This document shows, piece by piece, positions 8,257-16,274 of a DNA stretch of 38,489 bases (positions are counted from its first letter, which is position 1; every line of letters starts with the position of its first letter). Location: NCBI GenBank assembly GCA_031291415.1, contig JARLJB010000008.1, positions 1-38,489 of the forward strand, read 5' to 3'. The notes below the pieces were generated by a model. That model saw only the letters and a list, made by a program, of their open reading frames with translations, had not been told where the DNA came from and did not search any database. This DNA comes from Telmatospirillum sp. (GTDB lineage Bacteria; Pseudomonadota; Alphaproteobacteria; Rhodospirillales; Magnetospirillaceae). Position numbers and translations under genes: made by a program.

Positions 8257-8714
8257 TTTTTGGGCTCCCTGCAACCCATAAATCGCTTAGTAAGAGAATA
8301 TTAAGCAATTTTCATGCCGGCATCGCACGCGCCGCTTATCTCCTTTTAGTTGAGTAAAAATACCAGAACTTCTGCACGTCCCTTTGAGATCTCCTGCCGC
8401 GGACCGACCCGACCGGACGGCGGAGTTGCGGACGGAAAGGGCATCATGATGCCCCCCGCAGGAATATTTTTCCGCCTTGCCTGCAAAAGCTGCCGCCTCG
8501 GCTTGTTCTCGTTCATTTGAGATCGACAGCCTCGCCGCTCCGGGTGATTCCATCGAACCGCCGCCTCAGAGCTGCGATGCCGATCCCCTCAGTCCAACTG
8601 GTGCAAAACGCCGGGGCGGATCGTTTGCCCCACTTGGTAAGCCGTTGAAGAGTCTGCTATGGTGCGCCTTGCCGTCGAACACGTTTGACGGGAAGCATCA
8701 GGCCGGAGTTTTCA
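8257..8714. other. Intergenic stretch with a 16-bp palindrome
   Basis: No gene is supported here. It must carry divergent promoters for the 7504-8256 gene and the IclR gene. A perfect 16-base palindrome, GGGCATCATGATGCCC, sits at 8439-8454 and could be a regulator site; nothing identifies its binding protein. Confidence 0.4.
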
Positions 8715-9539
8715 GTGAGTCTTCCGCAATCATCCGAATCCCTGCCTCCGTCCGACGACGGCGAAAAAGCCGCCGCCGGCGCGCAGACCCTGGTCCGTGG
8801 GCTGACCTTGCTGGAACTCGTCGCCGAAGGCGTCGACGACGTCAAGGGCCTGTCCGAACGGCTGCACTCGCCCCGCAGCACGGTCCATCGCGTGCTGAGC
8901 AACTTGGTCGCCCAGGGTTATCTCCATCATGCTCCGCACCAGGCCTACACGCTCGGCTACAAGCTGATTTATCTCGGCGGCCGGGCCCGCGAACAGAGCC
9001 CGGTGGCGCTGCTGGCTCGCCCACACCTTGAGATTCTGGCCAAATCCTGCGGAGATACGGTGCATCTCGGGGAAATGGACGGATCTTATGTGTTGTATCT
9101 CGACAAGCTGTCGGGAGGGAAAGGTCTCGAAATGCGGTCGCGCATCGGCCAGCGTATGCCGCTCGCCTCGACCGGCGTCGGCAAGGCCCTGATGCTCGGT
9201 CTCGACGAAGATCGCTGGCGCGATCTCTATGACGAGGCACTCGCCTTGAAGCAGGAATCGGGTACCGATCGCCCGTTCCTCCCCCCCTGGCCCGATTATC
9301 TGGAAACGATGCGCAACTATCGCCAGCATGGATGGGTGATGGATTTCGAAGAGAACGAGGTCGGTATTCGTTGCGTCGGGGCCCCGATCCGCGACGTCAC
9401 CGGCCACGTCGTCGCCGCGATCAGCATTGCCAGCGCGAATTTCTACATGTCCGAGGACCGCATGCGGGAACTCGGCCCCACCGTCGCCGCAACGGCGATG
9501 GCGATTTCGAAGCAGCTTGGGGCGACCGCCACACCGTGA
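8715..9539 (+). CDS. IclR-family transcriptional regulator
   Basis: A regulator of about 274 residues. An N-terminal winged helix-turn-helix (about residues 20-85; SERLHSPRSTVHRVLSNLV) precedes the IclR effector domain (about 95-270) with the conserved stretches MPLASTGVGKALM and GIRCVGAPI. IclR proteins usually control a nearby catabolic operon. Here a decayed SDR gene and a lactonase follow on the same strand, so sugar or aromatic acid breakdown is plausible but unproven. GTG 8715 is preferred because CGGAG lies 6 bases before it; TTG 8685 is an in-frame alternative. Confidence 0.88.
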   Translation: MSLPQSSESLPPSDDGEKAAAGAQTLVRGLTLLELVAEGVDDVKGLSERLHSPRSTVHRVLSNLVAQGYLHHAPHQAYTLGYKLIYLGGRAREQSPVALLARPHLEILAKSCGDTVHLGEMDGSYVLYLDKLSGGKGLEMRSRIGQRMPLASTGVGKALMLGLDEDRWRDLYDEALALKQESGTDRPFLPPWPDYLETMRNYRQHGWVMDFEENEVGIRCVGAPIRDVTGHVVAAISIASANFYMSEDRMRELGPTVAATAMAISKQLGATATP

Positions 9540-9570
9540 CAGGTTGCGGAACCGTTCCCATCACTTGCAA

Positions 9571-9741
9571 CGACTTTCACAGGGCAACCTGGCCGTCATC
9601 GGCGGCGCCATCCTCTTCCCGTGCAACGACCGGGCATCCTATATTTCCGGCACCGGGCTTTATATCGATAGCGCCTATCCGCTCAATCTGGCTCGTTACG
9701 GCGATCGTCCGGGGCGAAGCGATCTGAGGCCAAGCGAATGA
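9571..9741 (+). pseudogene. C-terminal remnant of an SDR dehydrogenase gene
   Basis: In this frame the translation contains GGAILFPCNDRASYISGTGL followed by YIDSAYPLN. That closely follows the C-terminal signature of classical SDRs (AGAVLFLASD..SYITGTVLYVDGG). The cofactor motif and catalytic YxxxK are absent, and the frame runs back into the IclR gene without SDR similarity. It therefore looks like a deletion relic squeezed between the IclR and lactonase genes. It overlaps the lactonase start by 4 bases. Confidence 0.55.
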
Positions 9742-10799
9742 AATTCCTAATCGGCTCCTACTCGGAGTCCAAGCGTTGCGGTATCTACACCGCCGAGTTC
9801 GATGAGAAACAGGAGCGGTTCCGGATTGTCAACTGCGTGGACGGCAATCTCAATCCCTCCTTTCTTGCCGTAACGTTCGATGACCGGCACGTTTATGCGG
9901 TCAACGAGACCGTCGATGGCCCCGGCGCGGTGGTCGCCTACCGCATCGACCCGGATGGAGCGCTGGTGCCGCTCAATCGACAATCGACGGCAGGCCTGGC
10001 TCCCTGTTACGTCAGCGCAAGCTCGCGTCACCATATGCTGGTCGCCAGCAATTATCTGAGCGGCAGCCTTCGCGTGTTCGCGCTGGAACCCGATGGTCGC
10101 GTCGGATCTCCCCTGCAATTGATCGAGCATCACGGCCACGGCCCCAATTCCCAGCGACAAACCACGGCCCACCCGCACGCCGCCGTTTTCGACGCGAGCC
10201 AGGATTTTCTGCTGGTTCCCGATCTTGGGTCCGATACCCTCTTTCAATACCGGATCGACCATCGGGAACTGAGGTTGTGGCGCACTATCGAACTCCCGCC
10301 GGGCTCCGGACCGCGTCATTTGACGTTTTCCGCCGATGGACACGTCCTCTATCTGATCAGTGAAATGGCAAATACCGTGACCGTGTTCCACCGGCCGTAT
10401 GGCGACTGGCAACCGATGCAAACCCTGCCTTCCTTGCCAAACGGCTACGTCGGCGAAAGCACGGCGAGCGACATCCATCTTTCCCCCGACGGACGATATG
10501 TCTACGCAGCCAATCGCGGAGATGACAGCATCGTGGTCTATGGTGTCGGCGATGGGGGCGAACTCACCCTGGTGAATCGGATAGCGACCGGCGGACGCAC
10601 TCCGCGCAATTTCGCAATTTCACCCGATGGCAATATTCTATTGGTCGCCAATCAGGATTCGAACAACGTCACCGCCTTCCGGGTCGATCGCGACAGCGGA
10701 AGATTGACGGCCATCAGGGAGCGACTGCCGGTTGCCAGTCCCTCCTGTCTGCTCTTTTTGGGTGAGGGCGTCGAAGCCGGAGGCGAACGCATCGTGTGA
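9738..10799 (+). CDS. Lactonase family protein (seven-bladed beta-propeller, 6-phosphogluconolactonase type)
   Basis: A 353-residue protein built of repeated blades with motifs such as HPHAAVFD, GPRHLTFSADGHVLY, SPDGRYVYAANRGDDS and FAISPDGNILLVANQDSN. This matches the lactonase/Pgl propeller family (PF10282), whose members hydrolyse sugar lactones or act as muconate cyclases. There is no signal peptide, so it is probably cytosolic. ATG 9738 has GAGG about 8 bases upstream. It follows the IclR gene and the SDR relic, a pairing that would fit a sugar oxidation pathway (dehydrogenase, then lactonase). Confidence 0.85.
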   Translation: MKFLIGSYSESKRCGIYTAEFDEKQERFRIVNCVDGNLNPSFLAVTFDDRHVYAVNETVDGPGAVVAYRIDPDGALVPLNRQSTAGLAPCYVSASSRHHMLVASNYLSGSLRVFALEPDGRVGSPLQLIEHHGHGPNSQRQTTAHPHAAVFDASQDFLLVPDLGSDTLFQYRIDHRELRLWRTIELPPGSGPRHLTFSADGHVLYLISEMANTVTVFHRPYGDWQPMQTLPSLPNGYVGESTASDIHLSPDGRYVYAANRGDDSIVVYGVGDGGELTLVNRIATGGRTPRNFAISPDGNILLVANQDSNNVTAFRVDRDSGRLTAIRERLPVASPSCLLFLGEGVEAGGERIV

Positions 10800-10835
10800 A
10801 CTCCTGTGGCGCATTTTGTCTTGGTGGTGGTGGAA

Positions 10836-11120
10836 ATGCTTCAAATTGCTGACGACGCACTCGCGTTGGTGCGCGAAAAACAGACGACGATCTTCATCGA
10901 TCGCGTGCACAGCGTCGATTCCTGTTGTTTCACGTTCGCCCCCTGCCCCACGGTCCGGTTCGGACGGCCCAAACAGCAGGACGCCTACGTGAGTCACGTG
11001 ATCAGGGGCGTCGAGGTCTTTACCCCGCCCTGCTTCCCCTTGGAGCACCCGCTGACCATTCGCGTCAGCCAGTTCCTGGGCTTCCGGCGACTGGTCATCG
11101 AGGGCTGGCGTCTGGTGTAA
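10836..11120 (+). CDS. Small CC-motif protein (CC/Se motif family-like)
   Basis: A 94-residue protein with a vicinal cysteine pair (DSCCFTFAPCP) and a following FGRP and Tyr segment. It ends in a hydrophobic strand pattern (LGFRRLVIEGW). This resembles the small CC/Se-motif family, in which the cysteine pair is replaced by selenocysteine in some species. The function is unknown; a thiol redox or metal role is only inferred. ATG 10836 fits the family start; GTG 10806 would add ten residues. It starts 36 bases after the lactonase stop and may be co-transcribed. Confidence 0.6.
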   Translation: MLQIADDALALVREKQTTIFIDRVHSVDSCCFTFAPCPTVRFGRPKQQDAYVSHVIRGVEVFTPPCFPLEHPLTIRVSQFLGFRRLVIEGWRLV

Positions 11121-11137
11121 TACCAAGTCTCGATGAG
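11121..11137 (+). repeat. ACCAAGTCTCGATGAG element, half copy
   Basis: TACCAAGTCTCGATGAG matches one arm of the hairpins at 7452 and 30569. The second arm is lost: only CTCA at 11143-11146 can pair. It begins directly at the end of the CC-motif gene. Confidence 0.7.
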
Positions 11138-11146
11138 CTGAACTCA

Positions 11147-11272
11147 CCCCTCGGGAATTGCCGTTCCGGCGATCAGTTCATCACCGAATACAGCGTCGCC
11201 AAGACCATCGGCAAACGGACCTTCGGTGTCGGTGGTGACAAATTCCTGACCCGCGTCCTCATGCCATTCTGA
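11147..11272 (+). pseudogene. Possible 3' gene remnant
   Basis: From 11147 to a TGA at 11272 the frame reads coherently as protein-like sequence (ITEYSVAKTIGKRTFGVGGD). It has no plausible start of its own and I cannot assign a family. It sits between two repeat elements and may be the tail of a gene lost by deletion at the half repeat. Chance cannot be excluded. Confidence 0.25.
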
Positions 11273-11278
11273 GTAAGA

Positions 11279-11301
11279 GGGTGGGACGGTCGGGACCGCC
11301 C
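11279..11301 (+). repeat. GGTGGGACGG palindromic element, copy A
   Basis: GGGTGGGACGGTCGGGACCG lies six bases after a TGA stop and is preceded by GAGTAAGA. A second copy with the same preceding bases (GAGTGAGA) lies in inverted orientation at 12344-12369. Both form imperfect GC-rich stems, as REP-like elements do. Confidence 0.6.
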
Positions 11302-11319
11302 AGCCCCTCCAGCTATCTG

Positions 11320-11358
11320 TTGACGCCCCGTTGGTCTATCCGAACAACGGGGCGTCAA
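11320..11358 (-). terminator. 14-bp perfect hairpin after the GxxExxY gene
   Basis: TTGACGCCCCGTTG (11320-11333) is the exact complement of 11345-11358, with an 11-base loop. It starts 5 bases after the stop codon of the minus-strand GxxExxY gene. Its stability suits a terminator, although no long T-run follows. Confidence 0.6.
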
Positions 11359-11362
11359 ACAT

Positions 11363-11785
11363 TTAATGATCCGCAGATGACGCAGATTGGCGCAGATCAA
11401 GGACAAGACGCTTGTACTGAAGGCGCGACGTGCCGAAATTCACAAGAATCGCTCGCTTCAGACCGGAAGCCTTCAGGTAATTGATAACCTGTGCTTCTTC
11501 GACGCCTGAAAGCCGCTGTATTGCTTTGAGTTCAACCAGAACCGAAGAAAAGCAAACAAAGTCCGCCCGATAAAATACGGTCAGAGGGTGGCCACGATAG
11601 AGGACCGGCAACCGGACTTCTTTCTGGAACGGGATCTTCCGCTCCGCGAATTCGCGTTCCAACGCCTCGCAATAGACCGCCTCCAGGAAGCCATGTCCAA
11701 GTTCGCTGTGAACGGCCATCGCCGCTCCAATAACCGCATAGGTTTGCTCGTCGCGGCAATCGACATCTGCGTCCATCGGCGTCAT
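11363..11785 (-). CDS. GxxExxY family protein
   Basis: A 140-residue protein with the family-defining motif in GHGFLEAVY (about residues 30-38). A PD-(D/E)XK-like core follows ([16 protein letters not shown], about 73-88), with [10 protein letters not shown] further on. The length is typical. The family is widespread and its biochemical role is not established; a nuclease-like fold is inferred from the motif. The gene is enclosed by an inverted 15-base repeat (11369-11383 and 11779-11793) and by GGTGGGACGG elements, consistent with its usual behaviour as a mobile accessory gene. No strong ribosome site precedes ATG 11785. Confidence 0.85.
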   Translation of the reverse strand: MTPMDADVDCRDEQTYAVIGAAMAVHSELGHGFLEAVYCEALEREFAERKIPFQKEVRLPVLYRGHPLTVFYRADFVCFSSVLVELKAIQRLSGVEEAQVINYLKASGLKRAILVNFGTSRLQYKRLVLDLRQSASSADH

Positions 11786-11793
11786 CTGCGGAT
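11369..11793. repeat. 15-bp inverted repeats at both ends of the GxxExxY gene
   Basis: ATCCGCAGATGACGC at 11369-11383 is repeated in inverse orientation at 11779-11793. The first copy encodes the C-terminal residues and is followed by further CGCAGAT units. The second overlaps the start codon. Repeats of CGCAGAT units are often seen beside genes of this family. Confidence 0.65.
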
Positions 11794-11803
11794 AACTTTC
11801 TCG

Positions 11804-12334
11804 CTAATCCTTGGACAACGGAGAGCTGTGCTTGCAGCGTAGGCTATTCGCCATGTCGTCGAGCGCATCGTTTCGCCCAAGTGTCAACCGTTCGCGGCAC
11901 TCGGGTTCGACGACAGTGGAGTTGAGATGGACTTCGCCCTCCAGAGCGTATTCCTTCTCCATCCAGCGCGTCCAAAGCCGTTGGCTCTCTTTGATTTCCG
12001 GCTGAAAGTCGAGGTGCTGTTCGCATTCGGCCATAACATTCTTTGCGGCGACGAGCGCCCTGTCATAGCTCTTGCGGGCCTTGGCTGAGGCCGAACAGAC
12101 ATCTAATGCCAAAGTCACGCTCCCCTGGCGTCTGACTGAAAATGCTCCGGGTCTTTTGATAAATATCATAGAGCAGTCGAATTTTACTTGCGGGTTGATT
12201 TCCCACTTGTCCGTCATCATGAGCGATTCGCATTTTCGACGATCTTTTTTTCTGGCGTCTCTCCAATACCGCCTCCAAATGAAGCCGCCCGCACCCCAGA
12301 TCGACAACAGTGCCGACCCGAGTGCTGACGTCAA
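11804..12334 (-). CDS. Hypothetical protein, possible N-terminal membrane anchor
   Basis: A predicted protein of 176 residues that I do not recognise. The N-terminus has a short hydrophobic segment (ALLSIWGAGGFIW) followed by an Arg/Lys-rich stretch. The remainder is mixed polar and could be helical (about 85-150). The start is TTG 12334 with no clear ribosome site; ATG at about 12220 would remove the anchor. It ends near the GxxExxY gene and shares its strand. Codon use is ordinary. Existence as a gene is likely but not certain. Confidence 0.45.
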   Translation of the reverse strand: MTSALGSALLSIWGAGGFIWRRYWRDARKKDRRKCESLMMTDKWEINPQVKFDCSMIFIKRPGAFSVRRQGSVTLALDVCSASAKARKSYDRALVAAKNVMAECEQHLDFQPEIKESQRLWTRWMEKEYALEGEVHLNSTVVEPECRERLTLGRNDALDDMANSLRCKHSSPLSKD

Positions 12335-12343
12335 CAGATTGCT

Positions 12344-12369
12344 GGTGGGACGGCCGGGACCGCCCCACC
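12344..12369 (-). repeat. GGTGGGACGG palindromic element, copy B / GNAT terminator
   Basis: The stem 12344-12353 with 12360-12369 is ten base pairs including one G-U pair, with a 6-base loop. It begins about 4 bases after the GNAT stop codon on the minus strand. It is the inverted partner of copy A at 11279. Confidence 0.65.
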
Positions 12370-12373
12370 CTTC

Positions 12374-12871
12374 TCACTCCGCGTCGAAGGCAGGGTGGAA
12401 ACGGATCCGCCCCTCGGGAACCGGCGCTCCCAACGAAACCCCCATCACGAATTGATCCGGCACACCCTCATGCACCAGACCTGCCCGCGCGGCGAAGCCG
12501 AAACGGCCGTAGAAAGCCGGATCGCCCACCAGGACGCAACCTGGCGCACCAAACCGGCGGGCGCGTTCCAACGCCGTCGCGACCAGGGCGCAACCGATGC
12601 CGCGACCCTGGCGATCGGGGCGCACGGCGAGCGGACCGGCCCCCAGCCAATCGCCGAACGTTCCGCCGATCGTCACCGGCGACAGGACGATGTGGCCGAC
12701 AACGGCACCCTCCTCCTCGGCGACCAGAGCGACGGTCATGGCGCCCGCCGTCCGCAGGCCATCGTAGATCGCGACCTCCGTTTGCCGGCTGTAGGGCATT
12801 GATTTGAACGCTTCGGCGATCACCTCGCGGATTGCGGGGACGTCACCAGGTATTTCATCACGAATAATCAT
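12374..12871 (-). CDS. GNAT-family N-acetyltransferase
   Basis: A 165-residue protein with the GNAT fold. The acetyl-CoA loop is in LAVRPDRQGRGIGCALV (about residues 80-96), followed by VLVGDPAFYGRFGF, which is characteristic of the YhbS-like (COG3153) subgroup. These enzymes transfer acetyl from acetyl-CoA to an amine or protein; the substrate is unknown. ATG 12871 is chosen because GGAG lies 8 bases before it. A longer in-frame reading to 12979 would add residues that do not belong to the fold. Confidence 0.88.
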   Translation of the reverse strand: MIIRDEIPGDVPAIREVIAEAFKSMPYSRQTEVAIYDGLRTAGAMTVALVAEEEGAVVGHIVLSPVTIGGTFGDWLGAGPLAVRPDRQGRGIGCALVATALERARRFGAPGCVLVGDPAFYGRFGFAARAGLVHEGVPDQFVMGVSLGAPVPEGRIRFHPAFDAE

Positions 12872-13344
12872 GCTTTTTCTCCGAAGTCTCGTTCGCCCGT
12901 TTGAGAGGGCGCAGGTCGGGACGTCGGGTTCGTCGCCGGGAACGACGTTCGCGTTGTTCATTGTCTGGAGTGGGTACATTTGCGATCAGAATCCGGCGAT
13001 AAGCCCGAACAACACCGCCCGGCGGACGCGATCATCCCCGGTTCGGTGTCTCAATTCCGTTCCGCTCAGGCGGAACGGCTGCGGTTGCCCGCGGATTCCG
13101 ACATACACTCTCCAACATGGAACACCCGTCGGACGGCACCCGTCCGACGACGACGGTAGGTTACGCCGCCCGGCTCCGCGACGCAACGCCCGCGGATTGC
13201 GGCAACTGCGCACCAGGCGTTTTTCACCGGCGCCCCCTCCGGTCCGGCAAAACCAGGATCGGAGCCCCAACCGCTCGAATCTCTTGCAGAGGCACCATCC
13301 ACACCTCACAATCCCCCCAAATTCCGCACAACTGGGAACCCCTT
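12872..13344. other. Intergenic stretch with one strong hairpin
   Basis: No gene is supported. CCGTTCCGC (13057-13065) pairs perfectly with GCGGAACGG (13070-13078) across a TCAG loop, which looks like a terminator with no obvious gene to end. Open frames here lack ribosome sites and recognisable motifs. It may hold the debris of a lost gene. Confidence 0.35.
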
Positions 13345-13740
13345 ATGGCTGCGCCCGCTCACGTCTTTCTCGAAGAGGTAATCGATGCCGATGGCCAGGT
13401 TGCGATCGACCAGCTGGCCAAAGTGCTGCGTGTCAGCCAGACTGTTCTGGCGTTTGCTTCCGGCCTGTCGCGCGATGCCATCTCGACGCCCCTCCGTTTG
13501 AAGGCCGGGGCCACCCAGACCAAGCTCCACGACATGGTGGAGATCATCAATCGGATACTGCCGTGGACAAGATCCGCGGCACAGGCTTTCGTTTGGTACC
13601 ACACCCACCCTCTGCCCTCGTTCGGTGGCCGTACGCCCGAGGATCTGGTCAAGGAAGGCCGGGCGGAAACCGTCAAGGCATACTTCGACCGCAGCGCCGA
13701 TGGTGGGGACGCCGGGAACGGTTCGCGGTCGGCGGTCTAG
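13345..13740 (+). CDS. Antitoxin-like protein, Xre/MbcA/ParS toxin-binding domain
   Basis: A 131-residue protein. The N-terminal part (about 15-60) looks like an Xre-type helical DNA-binding unit (VAIDQLAKVLRVSQTVLAFA). The C-terminal part is the conserved toxin-binding domain (FGGRTPEDLVKEGRAETV, about 92-109). Such proteins normally pair with a downstream RES-domain toxin that breaks down NAD. No toxin gene follows, and the C-terminus carries an extra GDAGNGSRSAV tail that ends inside a tandem duplication. It may be an orphan or decayed antitoxin. ATG 13345 has GGGAA about 8 bases upstream. Confidence 0.75.
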   Translation: MAAPAHVFLEEVIDADGQVAIDQLAKVLRVSQTVLAFASGLSRDAISTPLRLKAGATQTKLHDMVEIINRILPWTRSAAQAFVWYHTHPLPSFGGRTPEDLVKEGRAETVKAYFDRSADGGDAGNGSRSAV

Positions 13741-13776
13741 GTACGCATATGCGGTCGGCGGTCTAGGTACGCATAT
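13725..13776 (+). repeat. Perfect 26-bp tandem duplication
   Basis: The 26 bases at 13725-13750 are repeated without change at 13751-13776. Each unit begins GCGGTCGGCGGTC and ends GTACGCATAT. The stop codon of the antitoxin-like gene lies in the first unit. An exact repeat suggests a recent slippage or joining event. Confidence 0.9.
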
Positions 13777-14084
13777 GACGCCAGCACGCCGCTCGGGCTT
13801 GGGGTTCGCGAATCTGTGAGAACGCATCGCGTTCCAGGTCGGAGGTCGCGTCTCCGGCGAGGTTCAAAAGGCACGCAGAGCCTGGGTTTGCCCAGGTACA
13901 CCAAACAGCAACAAATTATTTCATGCAATTCTCTTGTCTTTTTTTTCCGCACAATGGCATTTTGCGCCCGCGCCTGCGCAACTCAATCGGGTCCCCGGTC
14001 ATGGGGATTTGCCATCGGGAGGGCGGCGCCGAGAACCATGCCGCCTAACCCCGGCTTAACCAGTAACTGCAACGGAACGATATT
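13741..14084. other. Intergenic stretch upstream of the EF-G gene
   Basis: It holds the second unit of the 26-bp duplication and a small hairpin (CCTGGG TTTG CCCAGG, 13881-13896). A more T-rich section near 13915-13955 may contain the EF-G promoter. No RES toxin or other gene is seen. Confidence 0.4.
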
Positions 14085-16226
14085 ATGCCACGCCAAACGC
14101 CCCTCTCCGATGTCCGCAATATCGGCATCGTCGCCCATGTCGATGCCGGCAAAACGACCACCACGGAGCGCATCCTGTATTACACCGGGCGCAAACACAC
14201 CATCATCGACATTCATGATACCAAAGATCTGAAAACCTCGACGACCACCGACTATCTCGAGCAGGAACAGAAGCGCGGTATCACCATTCAGAGCGCCGCC
14301 GTTTCGGCCTTCTGGCGCGGCAAGAAGATCAACGTCATCGACACCCCCGGCCACGTCGACTTCACCATCGAGGTGAACCGTTCGCTGCGCGTGCTCGATG
14401 GTGCCGTGGTGGTGTTCGACGGTGTGGCAGGTGTCGAGCCGCAGTCGGAAACCAACTGGCGCCTGGCCGACAATTACAGCGTCCCGCGCATCTGCTACGT
14501 CAACAAGATGGACCGCAGCGGCGCCAATTTTAAGCGCTGTGTCGAGATGATCCGGACCCGCCTGGGCGCGCGGCCGCTGCCGATCCAACTGCCGCTCGGC
14601 TCGGAAGACAATTTCAAGGGCATGATCGATCTGGTCGAGATGAAGGCCCTGGTCTGGGATTCGGACGACAAGGACGCCCAGTGGCAGACCCTCGAGGTCA
14701 CCGACGATCTGGCCGACAAGCTGAACATCACCGTGGCGGAAGACCGTGAGCTTCTGGCCAATGTCGCCACCTACCGGACCGAGCTGGTGGACACCGCGCT
14801 CGAGCAGGACGAAGTGGCGATGGAAGCCTTCCTTACCGATGGCACCGTGCCCTCCCCCGACATTCTCCGCCGCGCGCTCCGCAAGGGCACGCTGAACTCG
14901 TCGTTCACTCCGGTTCTGTGCGGCTCGTCCTACAAGAACAAGGGTGTCCAGCAGGTCCTCGACGCCGTCGTCGATCTGCTGCCGGCCCCCACCGACGTGC
15001 CCGCCATCAAGACCGTGGATGCGGACGGCGAACCGGTCGGCGAGCGTATCTGCTCGGACGAGGAACCCTTCTCGGCTCTGGCCTTCAAGGTCATCAACGA
15101 TGTCTACGGCGCGCTGACCTTCATCCGCGTCTATTCGGGCGTGCTGACCAAGGGCGCCTCGATCCTCAACTCGACCCGCGGCAAGCGCGAGAAGATCGGC
15201 CGCATGGTCGAAATGTTCGCCAAGGAAGCGCAGCCGGTGGAAGAGGCCCGCGCCGGTGACATCATCGCCCTGGTCTCGCTGGCCGAGACCGAGACCGGTG
15301 ACACGCTCTGCGACTCCGCCAACGAGGTGGTGCTGGAGCGGATGCGGTTCCCCGACCCGGTGATCAGCGTCTCGGTGGAAGCCAAGACCAAGAACGACCT
15401 GGAAAAGTTCACCACCGCTCTCGGCAAGATGGTGCGCGCCGATCCCTCGCTCCGTCTGGAAACCGACCGCGAGACCGGTCAGACCATTCTGCGCGGCATG
15501 GGCGAGCTGCATCTGGAAGTCACGCTCGACCGCATGCGGACCGAATTCGGCGTCGAAGGCAATATGGGCAAGCCGCAGGTGGCTTACCGCGAAACCTTCA
15601 CTCAGCCGATCACCCATACCTATACCCACAAGAAGCAGACCGGTGGGTCGGGCCAGTTCGCCGAGGTGAAGATCGTCTTCGAACCGCTGGAGCGGGGCGC
15701 CGGCTTCGAATTCGTCGATGAGACGGTGGGCGGCTCGGTGCCACGCGACTATGTCCCCTCGGTCGAAAAGGGCTTGCGTCTGCAAAAGGAAGACGGCGTG
15801 CTGGCCGGCTTCCCCACCGTGGATTTCAAAGCCACGCTGGTGGACGGCAAGTTCCACGACGTCGACTCCAACGCACTGACCTTCGAAATCGCCGGCAAGG
15901 GCTGCTTCCGCGAAGCCATCCGCAAGGCCAGCCCGATCCTGCTGGAGCCGGTGATGAAGGTCGAAGTGGTGACGCCGGAAGATTATCTGGGCGACGTCAT
16001 CGGCGACATCAACCGTCGCCGCGGCTCCATCCAGGGTCAGCTGGAACGCGGCACCAACATCGCCGTCGAGGCTGACGTGCCGCTCTCCGAAATGTTCGGC
16101 TATATCGGCCAGCTGCGCGGCATGACCAGTGGCCGGGCCTCCTACACCATGGAGTTCTCGCACTACAGTCCGGTACCGCGTCAGGTCGCCGACGAAATCG
16201 TCGCCCAGATGGGCAAGGCACAGTAA
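14085..16226 (+). CDS. fusA: Elongation factor G (free-standing paralogue)
   Basis: A 713-residue translational GTPase that would drive ribosome translocation, or recycling if specialised. The GTPase motifs are intact: AHVDAGKT (17-24), RGITI (about 64-68), DTPGH (86-90) and NKMD (140-143). Domains II-V follow in normal order, ending in the conserved [12 protein letters not shown]. Unlike standard fusA it is not beside rpsL, rpsG or tuf, which suggests a second EF-G. Switch I differs from E. coli EF-G: between HD and the D[YW]xEQEQ motif there are ten residues ([10 protein letters not shown]) instead of five. Codon use is strongly biased to C/G-ending codons, as in a well-expressed gene. A perfect hairpin follows. 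Confidence 0.93.
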   Translation: MPRQTPLSDVRNIGIVAHVDAGKTTTTERILYYTGRKHTIIDIHDTKDLKTSTTTDYLEQEQKRGITIQSAAVSAFWRGKKINVIDTPGHVDFTIEVNRSLRVLDGAVVVFDGVAGVEPQSETNWRLADNYSVPRICYVNKMDRSGANFKRCVEMIRTRLGARPLPIQLPLGSEDNFKGMIDLVEMKALVWDSDDKDAQWQTLEVTDDLADKLNITVAEDRELLANVATYRTELVDTALEQDEVAMEAFLTDGTVPSPDILRRALRKGTLNSSFTPVLCGSSYKNKGVQQVLDAVVDLLPAPTDVPAIKTVDADGEPVGERICSDEEPFSALAFKVINDVYGALTFIRVYSGVLTKGASILNSTRGKREKIGRMVEMFAKEAQPVEEARAGDIIALVSLAETETGDTLCDSANEVVLERMRFPDPVISVSVEAKTKNDLEKFTTALGKMVRADPSLRLETDRETGQTILRGMGELHLEVTLDRMRTEFGVEGNMGKPQVAYRETFTQPITHTYTHKKQTGGSGQFAEVKIVFEPLERGAGFEFVDETVGGSVPRDYVPSVEKGLRLQKEDGVLAGFPTVDFKATLVDGKFHDVDSNALTFEIAGKGCFREAIRKASPILLEPVMKVEVVTPEDYLGDVIGDINRRRGSIQGQLERGTNIAVEADVPLSEMFGYIGQLRGMTSGRASYTMEFSHYSPVPRQVADEIVAQMGKAQ

Positions 16227-16244
16227 CACCGTTTGTCAGTACCC

Positions 16245-16272
16245 GCCCTCCGACGGCTCTCCGTCGGAGGGC
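16245..16272. terminator. 12-bp perfect hairpin between convergent EF-G and Crp/Fnr genes
   Basis: GCCCTCCGACGG (16245-16256) pairs exactly with 16261-16272 around CTCT. It starts 18 bases after the EF-G stop and 2 bases beyond the stop of the convergent Crp/Fnr gene, so it can serve both as a bidirectional terminator. There is no T-run. Confidence 0.75.
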
Positions 16273-16274
16273 GT

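Noticed and set aside
9427-9570. Extending the SDR relic further upstream
   Set aside because: The frame continues but lies inside the IclR gene and shows no SDR similarity, so only the part after the IclR stop is taken as relic.
13117-13344. N-terminal extension of the antitoxin-like protein
   Set aside because: The 76 extra residues are low-complexity, Arg/Thr/Pro-rich and lack a ribosome site. Family members begin near ATG 13345.
13983-16229. A 748-codon open frame on the minus strand across the EF-G gene
   Set aside because: It is the antisense shadow of a GC-rich, strongly codon-biased gene. Its translation is rich in His, Gly, Asp and Arg with no domain, while the plus strand encodes a complete EF-G.
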